From assembly GCA_019421385.1 (NCBI GenBank), contig JAHZFK010000055.1:1-14160 (forward strand): DNA of 14,160 bases. The letters run 5' to 3'. The notes below the pieces were generated by a model. It saw only the letters and a program-made list of their open reading frames with translations, made no database searches and was not told the origin of the DNA. This document shows, in pieces, positions 1-6,393 of the stretch (its first letter is position 1; each line of letters opens with the position of its first letter). This DNA is from Clostridiales bacterium. GTDB taxonomy: Bacteria; Bacillota; Clostridia; Oscillospirales; Butyricicoccaceae. A program made the translations under genes and the position numbers.

Positions 1-1
1 C

Positions 2-61
2 GCCAGCGCAGTTCAAGTTGCCGCCCTGCCTGGGGAAGTAGTGTCGAATACAGGCAAATAA
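2..61 (+). CDS. Possible C-terminal end of an upstream gene (partial)
   Basis: The frame entering from the left edge reads 19 residues ending in VVSNTGK and stops at TAA 59-61. The residue mix (Ala, Val, Gly, Leu, no rare codons in a row) resembles the tail of a real protein, and a hairpin (77-141) that could end its transcript follows 15 bases later. The piece is too short to assign to a family. An open run of this length can occur by chance, so the call is weak; the sequence to the left of the window would settle it. Confidence 0.3.
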   Translation, partial: ASAVQVAALPGEVVSNTGK

Positions 62-76
62 AGCTATTGTCAAGGA

Positions 77-141
77 ACAGAAGGCCGCTCCAGACTCGGA
101 GCCTATGCGTACTCTCCTGACCTTTGGGGGCGGCCTTCTGT
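77..141 (+). other. 12-bp perfect inverted repeat (hairpin with 41-nt loop)
   Basis: Bases 77-88 (ACAGAAGGCCGC) are the exact reverse complement of 130-141. Inside the loop a second arm pair, GCTCC 87-91 and GGAGC 98-102, competes with the outer stem, so two folds are possible. The 3' flank (CTCCTTTGA) has only a short T run, so this is not a textbook intrinsic terminator. It could be a weak terminator for the gene ending at 61, or the first stem of a structured leader RNA that continues into the hairpin at 146-289. Confidence 0.5.
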
Positions 142-145
142 CTCC

Positions 146-289
146 TTTGATAGTAGAGATATGGGAATCGATTATAGTCTCTTATCTGCCTCCTCTCAAA
201 ACATCTGTAACATCCACGCTTCTTTCATTTCCCCCATGCTCCTCCGTTTCCAAGACTTCCTGATTGGTTACCATATTTCTGCTATCAAA
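146..289 (+). ncRNA. Long imperfect hairpin, candidate structured RNA
   Basis: Bases 146-174 pair with 261-289. As DNA the match is imperfect, but of the six mismatches in these arms five (154/281, 158/277, 168/267, 170/265, 173/262) become G-U pairs if the + strand is RNA; only 165/270 (G-A) does not. A further 5-bp pairing, 176-180 with 253-257, continues the stem past a small internal loop. On the - strand the same positions would be A-C mismatches, so the pattern favours a + strand RNA. It starts four bases after the hairpin at 77-141 and ends 27 bases before the small gene at 317. A 98-codon open frame crosses it from 161, but the internal ATG at 317 is the better start. The family is not recognised. 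Confidence 0.42.
171..199 (-). promoter_or_regulatory. Candidate leftward sigma-A promoter
   Basis: On the - strand, TTGAGA (194-199) and TATAAT (171-176) are separated by 17 bases. This matches the vegetative consensus at 5 of 6 and 6 of 6 positions with ideal spacing. It would start a leftward transcript near 164 that runs through the 77-141 inverted repeat. No leftward coding frame is seen before the window edge, so the product would be a small RNA or a gene outside the window. The match may be chance in this AT-rich spot. Confidence 0.35.
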
Positions 290-316
290 AGCAGTATAGG
301 AAAGCGAGGGATCATA

Positions 317-457
317 ATGGAAAATATTGATTTGTGCGGCGTCATCCAGCTACTCCGTTCTTTGGTAGCGCAGAAGAAAACAACGGAAAAAGAGGCCCGG
401 AAGATATTGTCCCGAATTGCCGCGCAGACTGGCGCCAGCATTGTAATTTCCTTCTGA
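317..457 (+). CDS. Small SHOCT-like helical protein
   Basis: This 46-residue protein has an amphipathic helix at about residues 5-19 (VIQLLRSLVAQ), a turn with KKTTEKEA, and a second helix (ARKILSRIAAQTGA, about 27-40). That layout, a short helix then 'tree-acidic' turn then a second helix ending near IAAQ.GA, resembles short SHOCT-like proteins often found beside clostridial serine recombinases (recalled from the family, not searched). ATG 317 is preceded by GCGAGGG (304-310) at a good distance; the frame is open back to 161, but that part lies in the hairpin region and looks non-coding. It ends 73 bases before the first recombinase and is probably its operon leader gene. The function is unknown; a role as a small recombination or oligomerisation factor would be inference. 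Confidence 0.6.
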   Translation: MENIDLCGVIQLLRSLVAQKKTTEKEARKILSRIAAQTGASIVISF

Positions 458-530
458 ATTGTTGCTCTTTTCAATAGCTATTTCAGGGGTGTTGTGGTAT
501 TGTTTGTGTTGCCAAAGGAGGTGAACTGAC

Positions 531-2135
531 ATGGCAGAGAAGCGAATGACGGACGGCAGCATGGCGCTGCAGGAAAAGCAGTATCGAGTCATAACCATCG
601 AGGCCACGGGAAAGCCTAAGAATGTAAAACTGCGGGTGGCTGCCTACGCCCGTGTCAGTTCGGCCTCGGATGACCAGCTCAACTCCTTCGCCGCACAGAA
701 CCAATACTACACCAGCCTGATTTCCAGCAAGGAAAATTGGAGCATGGTGGACATATATGCCGATGAAGGCATCACCGGCACATCAGCCGAGAAGCGCGAG
801 GACTTCCAACGGCTCCTTGCAGACTGCCGCAGAGGCCTGATCGACCGAGTGTTGGTAAAGTCCATATCCCGCTTTGCCCGCAACACGAAGGAATGTCTGG
901 AAGCGATTCGGGAGCTGAAGTCGCTGGGGGTTGGAGTGCGTTTCGAAAAAGAGAACATCGACACCGCAACCATGTCCGGCGAAATGATGACCGCACTGTT
1001 CGCATCCTTCGCTCAGGCCGAAAGCGAATCCATCTCCGGCAATATGCGCTGGAGTTACCAGAAAAGGATGCAAAGCGGGACATTCCTCCCATCCTCTGTT
1101 CCATACGGATACAGAATTTGCAATCGTCAGATTGTAATTGATGAGGAAGAAGCCAAAATCGTCCGCAGAATTTTCAAGGACTACCTTGCTGGTATCAACA
1201 TGGCAGAGATTGCGGCATCACTAAATCGCATGGGAATACCAAAGCGGAAGGACAACGCCGAAATTATCTGGCATAAAACCTCCATACGATATATGCTCTC
1301 CAACGAGCGATATGTCGGTGATTCGCTATGGCAAAAAACATATATGACAGATGCGTTTCCTCCTGTAATGGTACGAAACCGTGGCGAAAAAGAAATGTAT
1401 TATGCCGAGGCAACGCACCCAGCAATTATTACAAAAGAAGAATTTGACGCAGTTCAGATGCTTCTTGGGCAACGCGCAAAGCGAGAATCATGTCCAGAAA
1501 ACAGATCTCCATTTGATCAAAAAGTATTCTGCGGTCAATGCGGAACATCCTTTCGAAAAAAAGTCAGCCATGGGAAAGTTTTCTGGAGCTGCAGGAAGCA
1601 CAATGAGGACATCCTGAGCTGCCCTGTTACGCAAGTGCTTGATGCCGAAATTCGCAGGGCATTCCTTCGATCGCATTACAATCTCAAGATACACGGTGAG
1701 GCTATCCTCACCGAAATGCTCAACTCACTCCAGGCAATCCGCAACCGTCGGATGCTATGGAGCCTGGACGTCATTGAACTCAACAAACAAATATCGGAAT
1801 TGACCAGTCAGAATCAAATGCTGGCCACGCTGAAACAGCAGGGCCTCATTGATCCTGACATTTTTATATCTCAGAACAATGAGCTGACCGAACAGCTCCG
1901 TACCGCAAAGCTAAAAAAGGAACGCCTGCTGGTCGCTGATGGCGACAGCACCATCGCCCAAACGCGGGAACTGATGGAAATACTGGATGCAGGGCCGGAC
2001 TTCCTTGATGACTTCGATGCGGAGCTGTTCGGTGAACTCGTTGAGAAAATCATTGTAGACAGCAGCGAACAGCTCCGCTTCCGCCTGAAAAACGGATTAG
2101 AACTGGTCGAGATCATAGAGAGGACGGTGCGGTAA
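531..2135 (+). CDS. Large serine recombinase 1 (site-specific integrase)
   Basis: This 534-residue enzyme would cut and rejoin DNA at attachment sites through a phosphoserine intermediate. The N-terminal resolvase domain spans about 34-180: YARVSS carries the likely nucleophile Ser43, SISRFAR (111-117) carries active-site arginines, and AQAESESIS (161-169) lies before the long helix E. A recombinase DNA-binding domain follows at about 187-315. A zinc ribbon has Cys334, Cys337, Cys354 and Cys364, then a coiled coil (about 410-465) and a C-terminal beta element (about 498-530). Length fits a full large serine recombinase. The start has a near-perfect site, AAAGGAGGTGA at 514-524, six bases before ATG. 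Its TAA overlaps the next ATG by one base (TAATG), so translation of gene 2 is probably coupled. The part encoding the recombinase domain is visibly more AT-rich than the catalytic part. Confidence 0.95.
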   Translation: MAEKRMTDGSMALQEKQYRVITIEATGKPKNVKLRVAAYARVSSASDDQLNSFAAQNQYYTSLISSKENWSMVDIYADEGITGTSAEKREDFQRLLADCRRGLIDRVLVKSISRFARNTKECLEAIRELKSLGVGVRFEKENIDTATMSGEMMTALFASFAQAESESISGNMRWSYQKRMQSGTFLPSSVPYGYRICNRQIVIDEEEAKIVRRIFKDYLAGINMAEIAASLNRMGIPKRKDNAEIIWHKTSIRYMLSNERYVGDSLWQKTYMTDAFPPVMVRNRGEKEMYYAEATHPAIITKEEFDAVQMLLGQRAKRESCPENRSPFDQKVFCGQCGTSFRKKVSHGKVFWSCRKHNEDILSCPVTQVLDAEIRRAFLRSHYNLKIHGEAILTEMLNSLQAIRNRRMLWSLDVIELNKQISELTSQNQMLATLKQQGLIDPDIFISQNNELTEQLRTAKLKKERLLVADGDSTIAQTRELMEILDAGPDFLDDFDAELFGELVEKIIVDSSEQLRFRLKNGLELVEIIERTVR

Positions 2136-2887
2136 TGGGCATCCGAAAGCAGCCCTTTGGATACCGGGTGGAAATGGGTGAGGTTGTTCTCCATGCCCAA
2201 GAAGCGAAGCTGGTGGAGTATATCTTCCAACAGTACCTTTCCGGTGCCTCCTTCAACACATTAGTGGCCCAACTGCGGGAGCAGTCAATTCCCTATGACG
2301 AGGGGAAGCTATGGAACAAAAACATGGTCGCCCGTATTTTGGAGGATCATCGCTACACCGGAGAAGGTGGTTATCCCGCTATTACCGACCAGGAGACATT
2401 GAGTAGAGTCCTCGAAAAGCGGAGTGCGAAACAAGCTCCTGCACAAAAAACAGAAGCGCAAAAGCTCCTGCGCCGGCTCAGCGGCCATACCGCCACAGAA
2501 CAGATGGAACAGCAGGTGCTGAACCTGCTCAATGGTCTGATTATATCACCGGAACGCATCACGCTTCCAGAGCCGGAACATCTGCCCAAAACCCCAGTGC
2601 AAGCGTTGCAAAGGGAATTGGATACCGTGATGGACCAACAGCCAATCGATGAGGATGCCGCTCAGAAGCTCATCCTGGCCATCGCCGCAGCACAATACAG
2701 TGCCATAAATCCGAACCAATACGAGACCATCCGGCTCCGCAAGCTGCTCTCCAAGCAGGAGCTTATGACCGAGCTGGACGCTGAATTGCTTCAAAGTTCC
2801 GTCTCAGCCATCCTGTGCTATAGAGATGGAACCATGGATATCCAATTAAAAAACCATCAAATGATAGGAAGAAGTGAAACAGTATGA
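2135..2887 (+). CDS. Recombinase 2, without catalytic domain
   Basis: This 250-residue protein begins directly with the recombinase DNA-binding domain: QPFGYRVEMGE (6-16), a helix EAKLVEYIFQQYLSGAS (23-39) and W-NKNMVARIL-DHRYTGE (60-77). There is no resolvase domain, no YxRVS serine and no CxxC zinc ribbon; the only cysteine is Cys228. The C-terminal part (about 150-245) is helical and ends with a beta segment similar in layout to the recombinase tail (CYRDGTMDIQLKN). It cannot cut DNA by the serine mechanism. It may act as a DNA-binding partner, directionality factor or repressor for recombinases 1 and 3 (inference). The start ATG overlaps the upstream stop and the stop overlaps the downstream ATG (ATGA, 2884-2887). 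This tight packing, and a clean domain boundary at residue 1, argue for a kept gene rather than a decayed one. Confidence 0.88.
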   Translation: MGIRKQPFGYRVEMGEVVLHAQEAKLVEYIFQQYLSGASFNTLVAQLREQSIPYDEGKLWNKNMVARILEDHRYTGEGGYPAITDQETLSRVLEKRSAKQAPAQKTEAQKLLRRLSGHTATEQMEQQVLNLLNGLIISPERITLPEPEHLPKTPVQALQRELDTVMDQQPIDEDAAQKLILAIAAAQYSAINPNQYETIRLRKLLSKQELMTELDAELLQSSVSAILCYRDGTMDIQLKNHQMIGRSETV

Positions 2888-4509
2888 GAGAAAGCCCGCC
2901 TAAAGTTATTACCATTCCTGCAAAGCCGGAGGCTGCAGCCCAGCAGACTAATAAGCGGCAACTTCGTGTAGCTGCATACTGCCGTGTCTCCACCGACGAT
3001 GAGGAGCAGCTCACCAGCTATGAAGCCCAGCAGAACTACTACACCGACAAGATCATGACCAACTGCGACTGGACTATGGCCGGGATCTTTGCTGACGAGG
3101 GCATCACAGGCACCTCGGCCCGAAAACGACCTGAATTCCTGAAGATGATCCGGATGTGCAAGCAAAAGAAAATCGACATTGTCCTGACCAAATCCATCTC
3201 CCGCTTCGCCAGAAATACGGTGGACTGCCTGAACTACATTCGTGCCCTACGAGAGCTTGGCATCGCAGTAATCTTCGAAAAAGAAAACATCAATACCCTG
3301 GAAGCAGATAGCGAGATCCTCATCACCATGCTGGGAGCTTTCGCCCAGGCTGAAAGTGAGAGCATCAGCGCCAATGTCCGCTGGGGCAAGCGCCAGGCCA
3401 TGCGGGAAGGAAAAGCCATCATTCAGTACGACCGCCTCTATGCCTACGAAAAGGGCGAGGACGGAAATCCTAAAATCATCCCGGAGCAGGCCGAAGTGGT
3501 GCGGTCAATCTACCATCAATACCTGACCGGCGCCAGCCTTCGGATGATCAAGGAGCGGTTGGAGGCTGAACAGATCCCCAATGTGTCAGGAAAAGCTCAA
3601 TGGACCATCACAACTATCCGCAGTATCTTGCGAAACGAGAAATATTGCGGAGATGTCCTTCTGCAAAAAACCTATATCAGCGATTGTATCAGCCGAAAGG
3701 TCATTCGCAATACCGGGCAGCTGCCCATGTATCTGGTACAGGATCACCATGATGGGATTGTAGATCGCAAAACCTTCGATGCCGTACAGGCAGAGATAGC
3801 GCGGCGCAGTGCCGGAAAGAGCCCCTCCAAAAAGAATGCGCCCACCGGCATGGCATCCTACGCCAGCAAATATGCCCTCTCGGAGCGGCTGGTCTGCGGT
3901 GAATGCGGAACGCTGTACCGCAGATGCACCTGGTCCAAGGGCGGCAAAAAGCGTGTGGTATGGCGCTGCGTCAGCCGCCTGGACTATGGAACAAAATACT
4001 GTCACAACTCGCCCACGCTGGATGAGGAACCTCTCCAGCGGTCGATCCTCGCCGCTATCAATTCCGTCATGAGTCAAAAGAGCACTCTTATCCGGCAGAT
4101 CACATCCGCCATGGAGGTGGAGCTGGCCCCGGTACCCGGTGAGAGCATGAGCCTTGCAGATATCGAACAACGCCTGAACGAGCTGAATGACCGGACAAGA
4201 GAGCTGGTGGCAGAAGCCGCACGAACTAAGGATGCCGAGGCATACACCACCCAGCTGCGAGAAATTATGAATGAGGCTGCCGAATTAAAAGAAAATCGAG
4301 CCTACATAGAAGAACAGCGGCAAAATAACGCACAGGCAGTCCAGCGCATAGAGGATGCGGCAGCCGCTATGGAACAAGCATCCTGCCACATCTGTGAATG
4401 GGATGAAACCCTCATCCGGCAGCTGGTGGATACGGTCAAAGTCCACTCTGCCGAAAAAATCACGGTATACCTCCGGGGCGGCGTTCAAGTCGACCAGGAT
4501 ATGATATAA
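2884..4509 (+). CDS. Large serine recombinase 3 (site-specific integrase)
   Basis: This 541-residue large serine recombinase has the resolvase domain at about 27-172: YCRVST places the nucleophile at Ser36, SISRFAR is at 104-110, and AQAESESIS at 153-161. The recombinase domain follows (about 180-310), with LTGASLRMIKERL and SILRNEKYCGD. The zinc ribbon uses Cys338, Cys341, Cys362 and Cys373. A coiled coil covers about 420-500 and a beta tail 512-540. It is clearly a paralogue of recombinase 1, with the same order of domains but many changes, so this is an old duplication or a paired system, not a recent copy. Its ATG overlaps the stop of recombinase 2 by four bases. Two active recombinases could form a hetero-oligomer or serve two different site pairs; the sequence does not say which. 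Confidence 0.95.
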   Translation: MRESPPKVITIPAKPEAAAQQTNKRQLRVAAYCRVSTDDEEQLTSYEAQQNYYTDKIMTNCDWTMAGIFADEGITGTSARKRPEFLKMIRMCKQKKIDIVLTKSISRFARNTVDCLNYIRALRELGIAVIFEKENINTLEADSEILITMLGAFAQAESESISANVRWGKRQAMREGKAIIQYDRLYAYEKGEDGNPKIIPEQAEVVRSIYHQYLTGASLRMIKERLEAEQIPNVSGKAQWTITTIRSILRNEKYCGDVLLQKTYISDCISRKVIRNTGQLPMYLVQDHHDGIVDRKTFDAVQAEIARRSAGKSPSKKNAPTGMASYASKYALSERLVCGECGTLYRRCTWSKGGKKRVVWRCVSRLDYGTKYCHNSPTLDEEPLQRSILAAINSVMSQKSTLIRQITSAMEVELAPVPGESMSLADIEQRLNELNDRTRELVAEAARTKDAEAYTTQLREIMNEAAELKENRAYIEEQRQNNAQAVQRIEDAAAAMEQASCHICEWDETLIRQLVDTVKVHSAEKITVYLRGGVQVDQDMI

Positions 4510-4533
4510 TGAGTGAAAGAAGGTGAAGCAATC

Positions 4534-5280
4534 ATGATCTATGCCACAGGCGATACCCATGGCAACTTCCAACGGTTTGCTCCAGAACACTTCCCAGAGC
4601 AGGCTCAAATGACCAGGGATGATTTTATGATCATCTGCGGCGACTTCGGCGGTGTATGGGAAGGCGGCAAAAAAGATGCCCGCAGCCTGGACCGGCTGGA
4701 AAACCTACCGTTTACCACGCTGTTTGTCAGCGGCAACCACGAAAACTTCGACCTGCTGGGAAAATACCCCGTAGAGGAATGGAACGGCGGGAAAATCCAG
4801 CGCATTCGGCCCCATGTAATCCATCTAATGCGCGGGCAGGTCTTCGACCTGCAGGGATATTCCTTCTTCACCATGGGCGGTGCCAGGAGTCACGATATTG
4901 ACGATGGTATTCTGAATCCCAATGCGCCGGATTTTGAAGAACAGTATTGGGCTCTACGAAGAATGGGCGCCCGCTTCCGGGTCAACCATCACTCCTGGTG
5001 GAAACAGGAGCTTCCCAGTAAGTCCGAGTATGAAGAAGCTCGGCGCAGTCTGGAACGCATTCACTATGAGGTGGACTATGTGATCACCCACTGCGCCCCA
5101 AGCAGTATCGTTGACATACTGGGGAACGGTGGATATGTTCACGACCACCTGACCGACTTCTTGGAGGAAATCAGAGAACGAGCTAAGTTCCACTACTGGC
5201 TGTTCGGACATTACCACGACAACAGGATCATCGACAACCGCTTCGTTCTGCTCTGGGAACAGATGGTACAGGTGGTGTAA
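4534..5280 (+). CDS. Calcineurin-like metallophosphoesterase
   Basis: This is a cytoplasmic metal-dependent phosphoesterase of 248 residues. The family motifs are complete: GDTHG (Asp7, His9), GDFGGVW (Asp37), GNHE (Asn68, His69), the metal His186 in THCAPS, and GHYHD (His226, His228). Both metal sites are therefore intact and the enzyme should be active; its substrate (phosphoprotein, nucleotide or nucleic acid) cannot be told. ATG 4534 is chosen because AAGGTG (4520-4525) lies eight bases before it; a GTG at 4513 would add seven residues that are poorly placed for the motif at the N-terminus. The gap from recombinase 3 is only 24 bases, so it is probably cotranscribed with the recombinases. 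The stop codon sits at the foot of a 17-bp hairpin. Confidence 0.92.
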   Translation: MIYATGDTHGNFQRFAPEHFPEQAQMTRDDFMIICGDFGGVWEGGKKDARSLDRLENLPFTTLFVSGNHENFDLLGKYPVEEWNGGKIQRIRPHVIHLMRGQVFDLQGYSFFTMGGARSHDIDDGILNPNAPDFEEQYWALRRMGARFRVNHHSWWKQELPSKSEYEEARRSLERIHYEVDYVITHCAPSSIVDILGNGGYVHDHLTDFLEEIRERAKFHYWLFGHYHDNRIIDNRFVLLWEQMVQVV

Positions 5281-5334
5281 AACAGGCCAAAGAGAAGCAC
5301 AAGAAATACTCCTGCGTTTCTCTTTGGCCTGTTT
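5280..5334 (+). terminator. 17-bp perfect hairpin after the phosphoesterase
   Basis: Bases 5280-5296 are the exact reverse complement of 5318-5334, with a 21-nt loop. The stem is long and starts at the last base of the stop codon. The 3' tail is only TTT followed by CTGAAT, so termination may be partial. It could end the recombinase operon, protect the 3' end of the mRNA, or lower expression of the genes after 5371. A second small stem, GGCAG 5343-5347 with CTGCC 5351-5355, lies just before the next Shine-Dalgarno site. Confidence 0.5.
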
Positions 5335-5370
5335 CTGAATAAGGCAGATTCTGCCGGAAAGGAGGAAGCC

Positions 5371-6393
5371 ATGAACATTCGCAAAAACATCGATTACTCT
5401 GCCATGTTTGCCGCTATGGATACGGCAATGGCCACCGGAATGTCTCAGATGGAGCTGTACTGCCAGCTGGGCGCTTTGGTCTGTGAACGACCGGAAAAGG
5501 GTGCCGCTGTCGCAGCTGCCGAATACCTGAAAAACCGTTACCAGGATGCTTCCGGCTTCTCTCCCCGCAACCTGCGTCGGATGCGGGACTTCTACCGGAT
5601 ATATGGTGGGCAGCCGGAACTGCTGAAGCTGGCCATGGAGGTCAGCTGGACGCACAATGTAGTCATTCTCGAAGCAGAACTGAATCTGGAAGAACGGCGC
5701 TGGTACTTGTGCGCTGCCCAGCAATTTGGGTGGTCAAAGGCAGATCTCCAGAAAAAGATTGCGGCAGAGGCCCATCTGGAACTCCTCCTCGACGAATCAG
5801 AGGTTCCGTGCTATACTGAATGCGAAGATAGCAAATTGGAGTGTTCAAAGCATGATCAAGATACTTTTCCTCTGCCATGGGAACATTTGCAGAAGCCCGA
5901 TGGCCGAGTTCATTATGAAAGATCTGGTGAAGAAGGCCAATCTGGAGCAGAGCATTCAGATCGAGTCGGCAGCCACCAGCACAGAGGAGATCGGCAATCC
6001 GGTGTATCCGCCGGCTCGCCGCAAGCTGTCCGAGCATGGCATCGATTGCTCTGGCAAGAGAGCCCGCCAACTGCTGAACAGCGACTACGAGAAATACGAC
6101 CTCCTGATTGGCATGGATCATGCCAACATGCGAAGTATGTACCGCATCTGCGGCGGCGATTTTGCCGACAAGATGCATCTGCTAATGGACTTTACCAACC
6201 GTCCCGGCGAGGTAGCCGATCCGTGGTACACCGGCGATTTCGATACGACCTGGCGGGATGTAGAGGAAGGCTGCCAGGGACTTCTTCAAAAAATAATCAA
6301 CAAGGAGGTGTAAATGCGTGGAAAAACTGGTTGTCAGAGGAACCGAGATCAGTGTACAATGGAATTCCAGCCGGGATGACTTTATCAGCTTGA
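5371..6393 (+). CDS. DUF1016/YhcG-N-like protein with overprinted tail
   Basis: Residues 1-150 resemble the DUF1016 (YhcG) N-terminal domain: YCQLGALVCERPEKG, a helix ending in FSPRNLRRMRDFYRIYG (63-79), and SWTHNVVILEAEL (92-104), where the helical 'W.HN..I' region is typical. Full YhcG proteins carry a C-terminal PD-(D/E)XK nuclease domain; it is absent here. From residue 161 the frame runs through the tyrosine phosphatase gene and into the KilA-N gene in another frame. That 180-residue tail is rich in Arg, Gly, Ser and Gln, as shifted reading usually is, and it has no domain. Either the natural stop was lost near 5850 or the true product carries an overprinted tail. A good site (AAAGGAGG, 5358-5365) precedes ATG. 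The role is unknown; DNA binding is inference. Confidence 0.7.
   Translation: MNIRKNIDYSAMFAAMDTAMATGMSQMELYCQLGALVCERPEKGAAVAAAEYLKNRYQDASGFSPRNLRRMRDFYRIYGGQPELLKLAMEVSWTHNVVILEAELNLEERRWYLCAAQQFGWSKADLQKKIAAEAHLELLLDESEVPCYTECEDSKLECSKHDQDTFPLPWEHLQKPDGRVHYERSGEEGQSGAEHSDRVGSHQHRGDRQSGVSAGSPQAVRAWHRLLWQESPPTAEQRLREIRPPDWHGSCQHAKYVPHLRRRFCRQDASANGLYQPSRRGSRSVVHRRFRYDLAGCRGRLPGTSSKNNQQGGVNAWKNWLSEEPRSVYNGIPAGMTLSA
5789..5817 (+). promoter_or_regulatory. Candidate internal promoter for the tyrosine phosphatase
   Basis: TCGACG (5789-5794) and TATACT (5812-5817) are 17 bases apart, and the -10 has a TG-extension (TGC at 5809-5811). It lies inside the DUF1016-like gene, 35 bases before the phosphatase start. 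The -35 matches four of six consensus bases. It would let the phosphatase and KilA-N genes be expressed apart from the recombinase operon. Confidence 0.35.
5852..6313 (+). CDS. Low-molecular-weight protein tyrosine phosphatase
   Basis: This cytoplasmic enzyme would remove phosphate from tyrosine (or arginine) residues through a cysteine phosphoenzyme. At 153 residues it is the usual family size. The P-loop CHGNICRS (8-15) gives nucleophile Cys8 and Arg14, and DPWY (123-126) supplies the general acid Asp123. The domain is complete. ATG 5852 puts the P-loop at the expected place, eight residues in, with GGAG at 5838-5841; an in-frame ATG at 5726 would add 42 residues copied from the shifted frame of the upstream gene. 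The whole gene lies inside the open frame of the DUF1016-like gene in another frame. Its last codons hold the Shine-Dalgarno site of the KilA-N gene. Family members act on tyrosine kinases in capsule control or on stress proteins; no kinase is seen nearby, so the target is unknown. Confidence 0.93.
   Translation: MIKILFLCHGNICRSPMAEFIMKDLVKKANLEQSIQIESAATSTEEIGNPVYPPARRKLSEHGIDCSGKRARQLLNSDYEKYDLLIGMDHANMRSMYRICGGDFADKMHLLMDFTNRPGEVADPWYTGDFDTTWRDVEEGCQGLLQKIINKEV

Noticed and set aside
161..316. Upstream extension of the small SHOCT-like gene (98 codons in total)
   Set aside because: It runs through the hairpin region, has no ribosome binding site at 161 and no protein-like composition; ATG 317 has a good site.
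3586..4170. Long open frame on the - strand inside recombinase 3
   Set aside because: It is opposite to a clearly coding frame with intact family motifs, and it has no domain of its own.
5726..5851. 42-residue N-terminal extension of the tyrosine phosphatase
   Set aside because: The P-loop would lie 50 residues in, unlike the family, and the extension is the shifted frame of the DUF1016-like domain.
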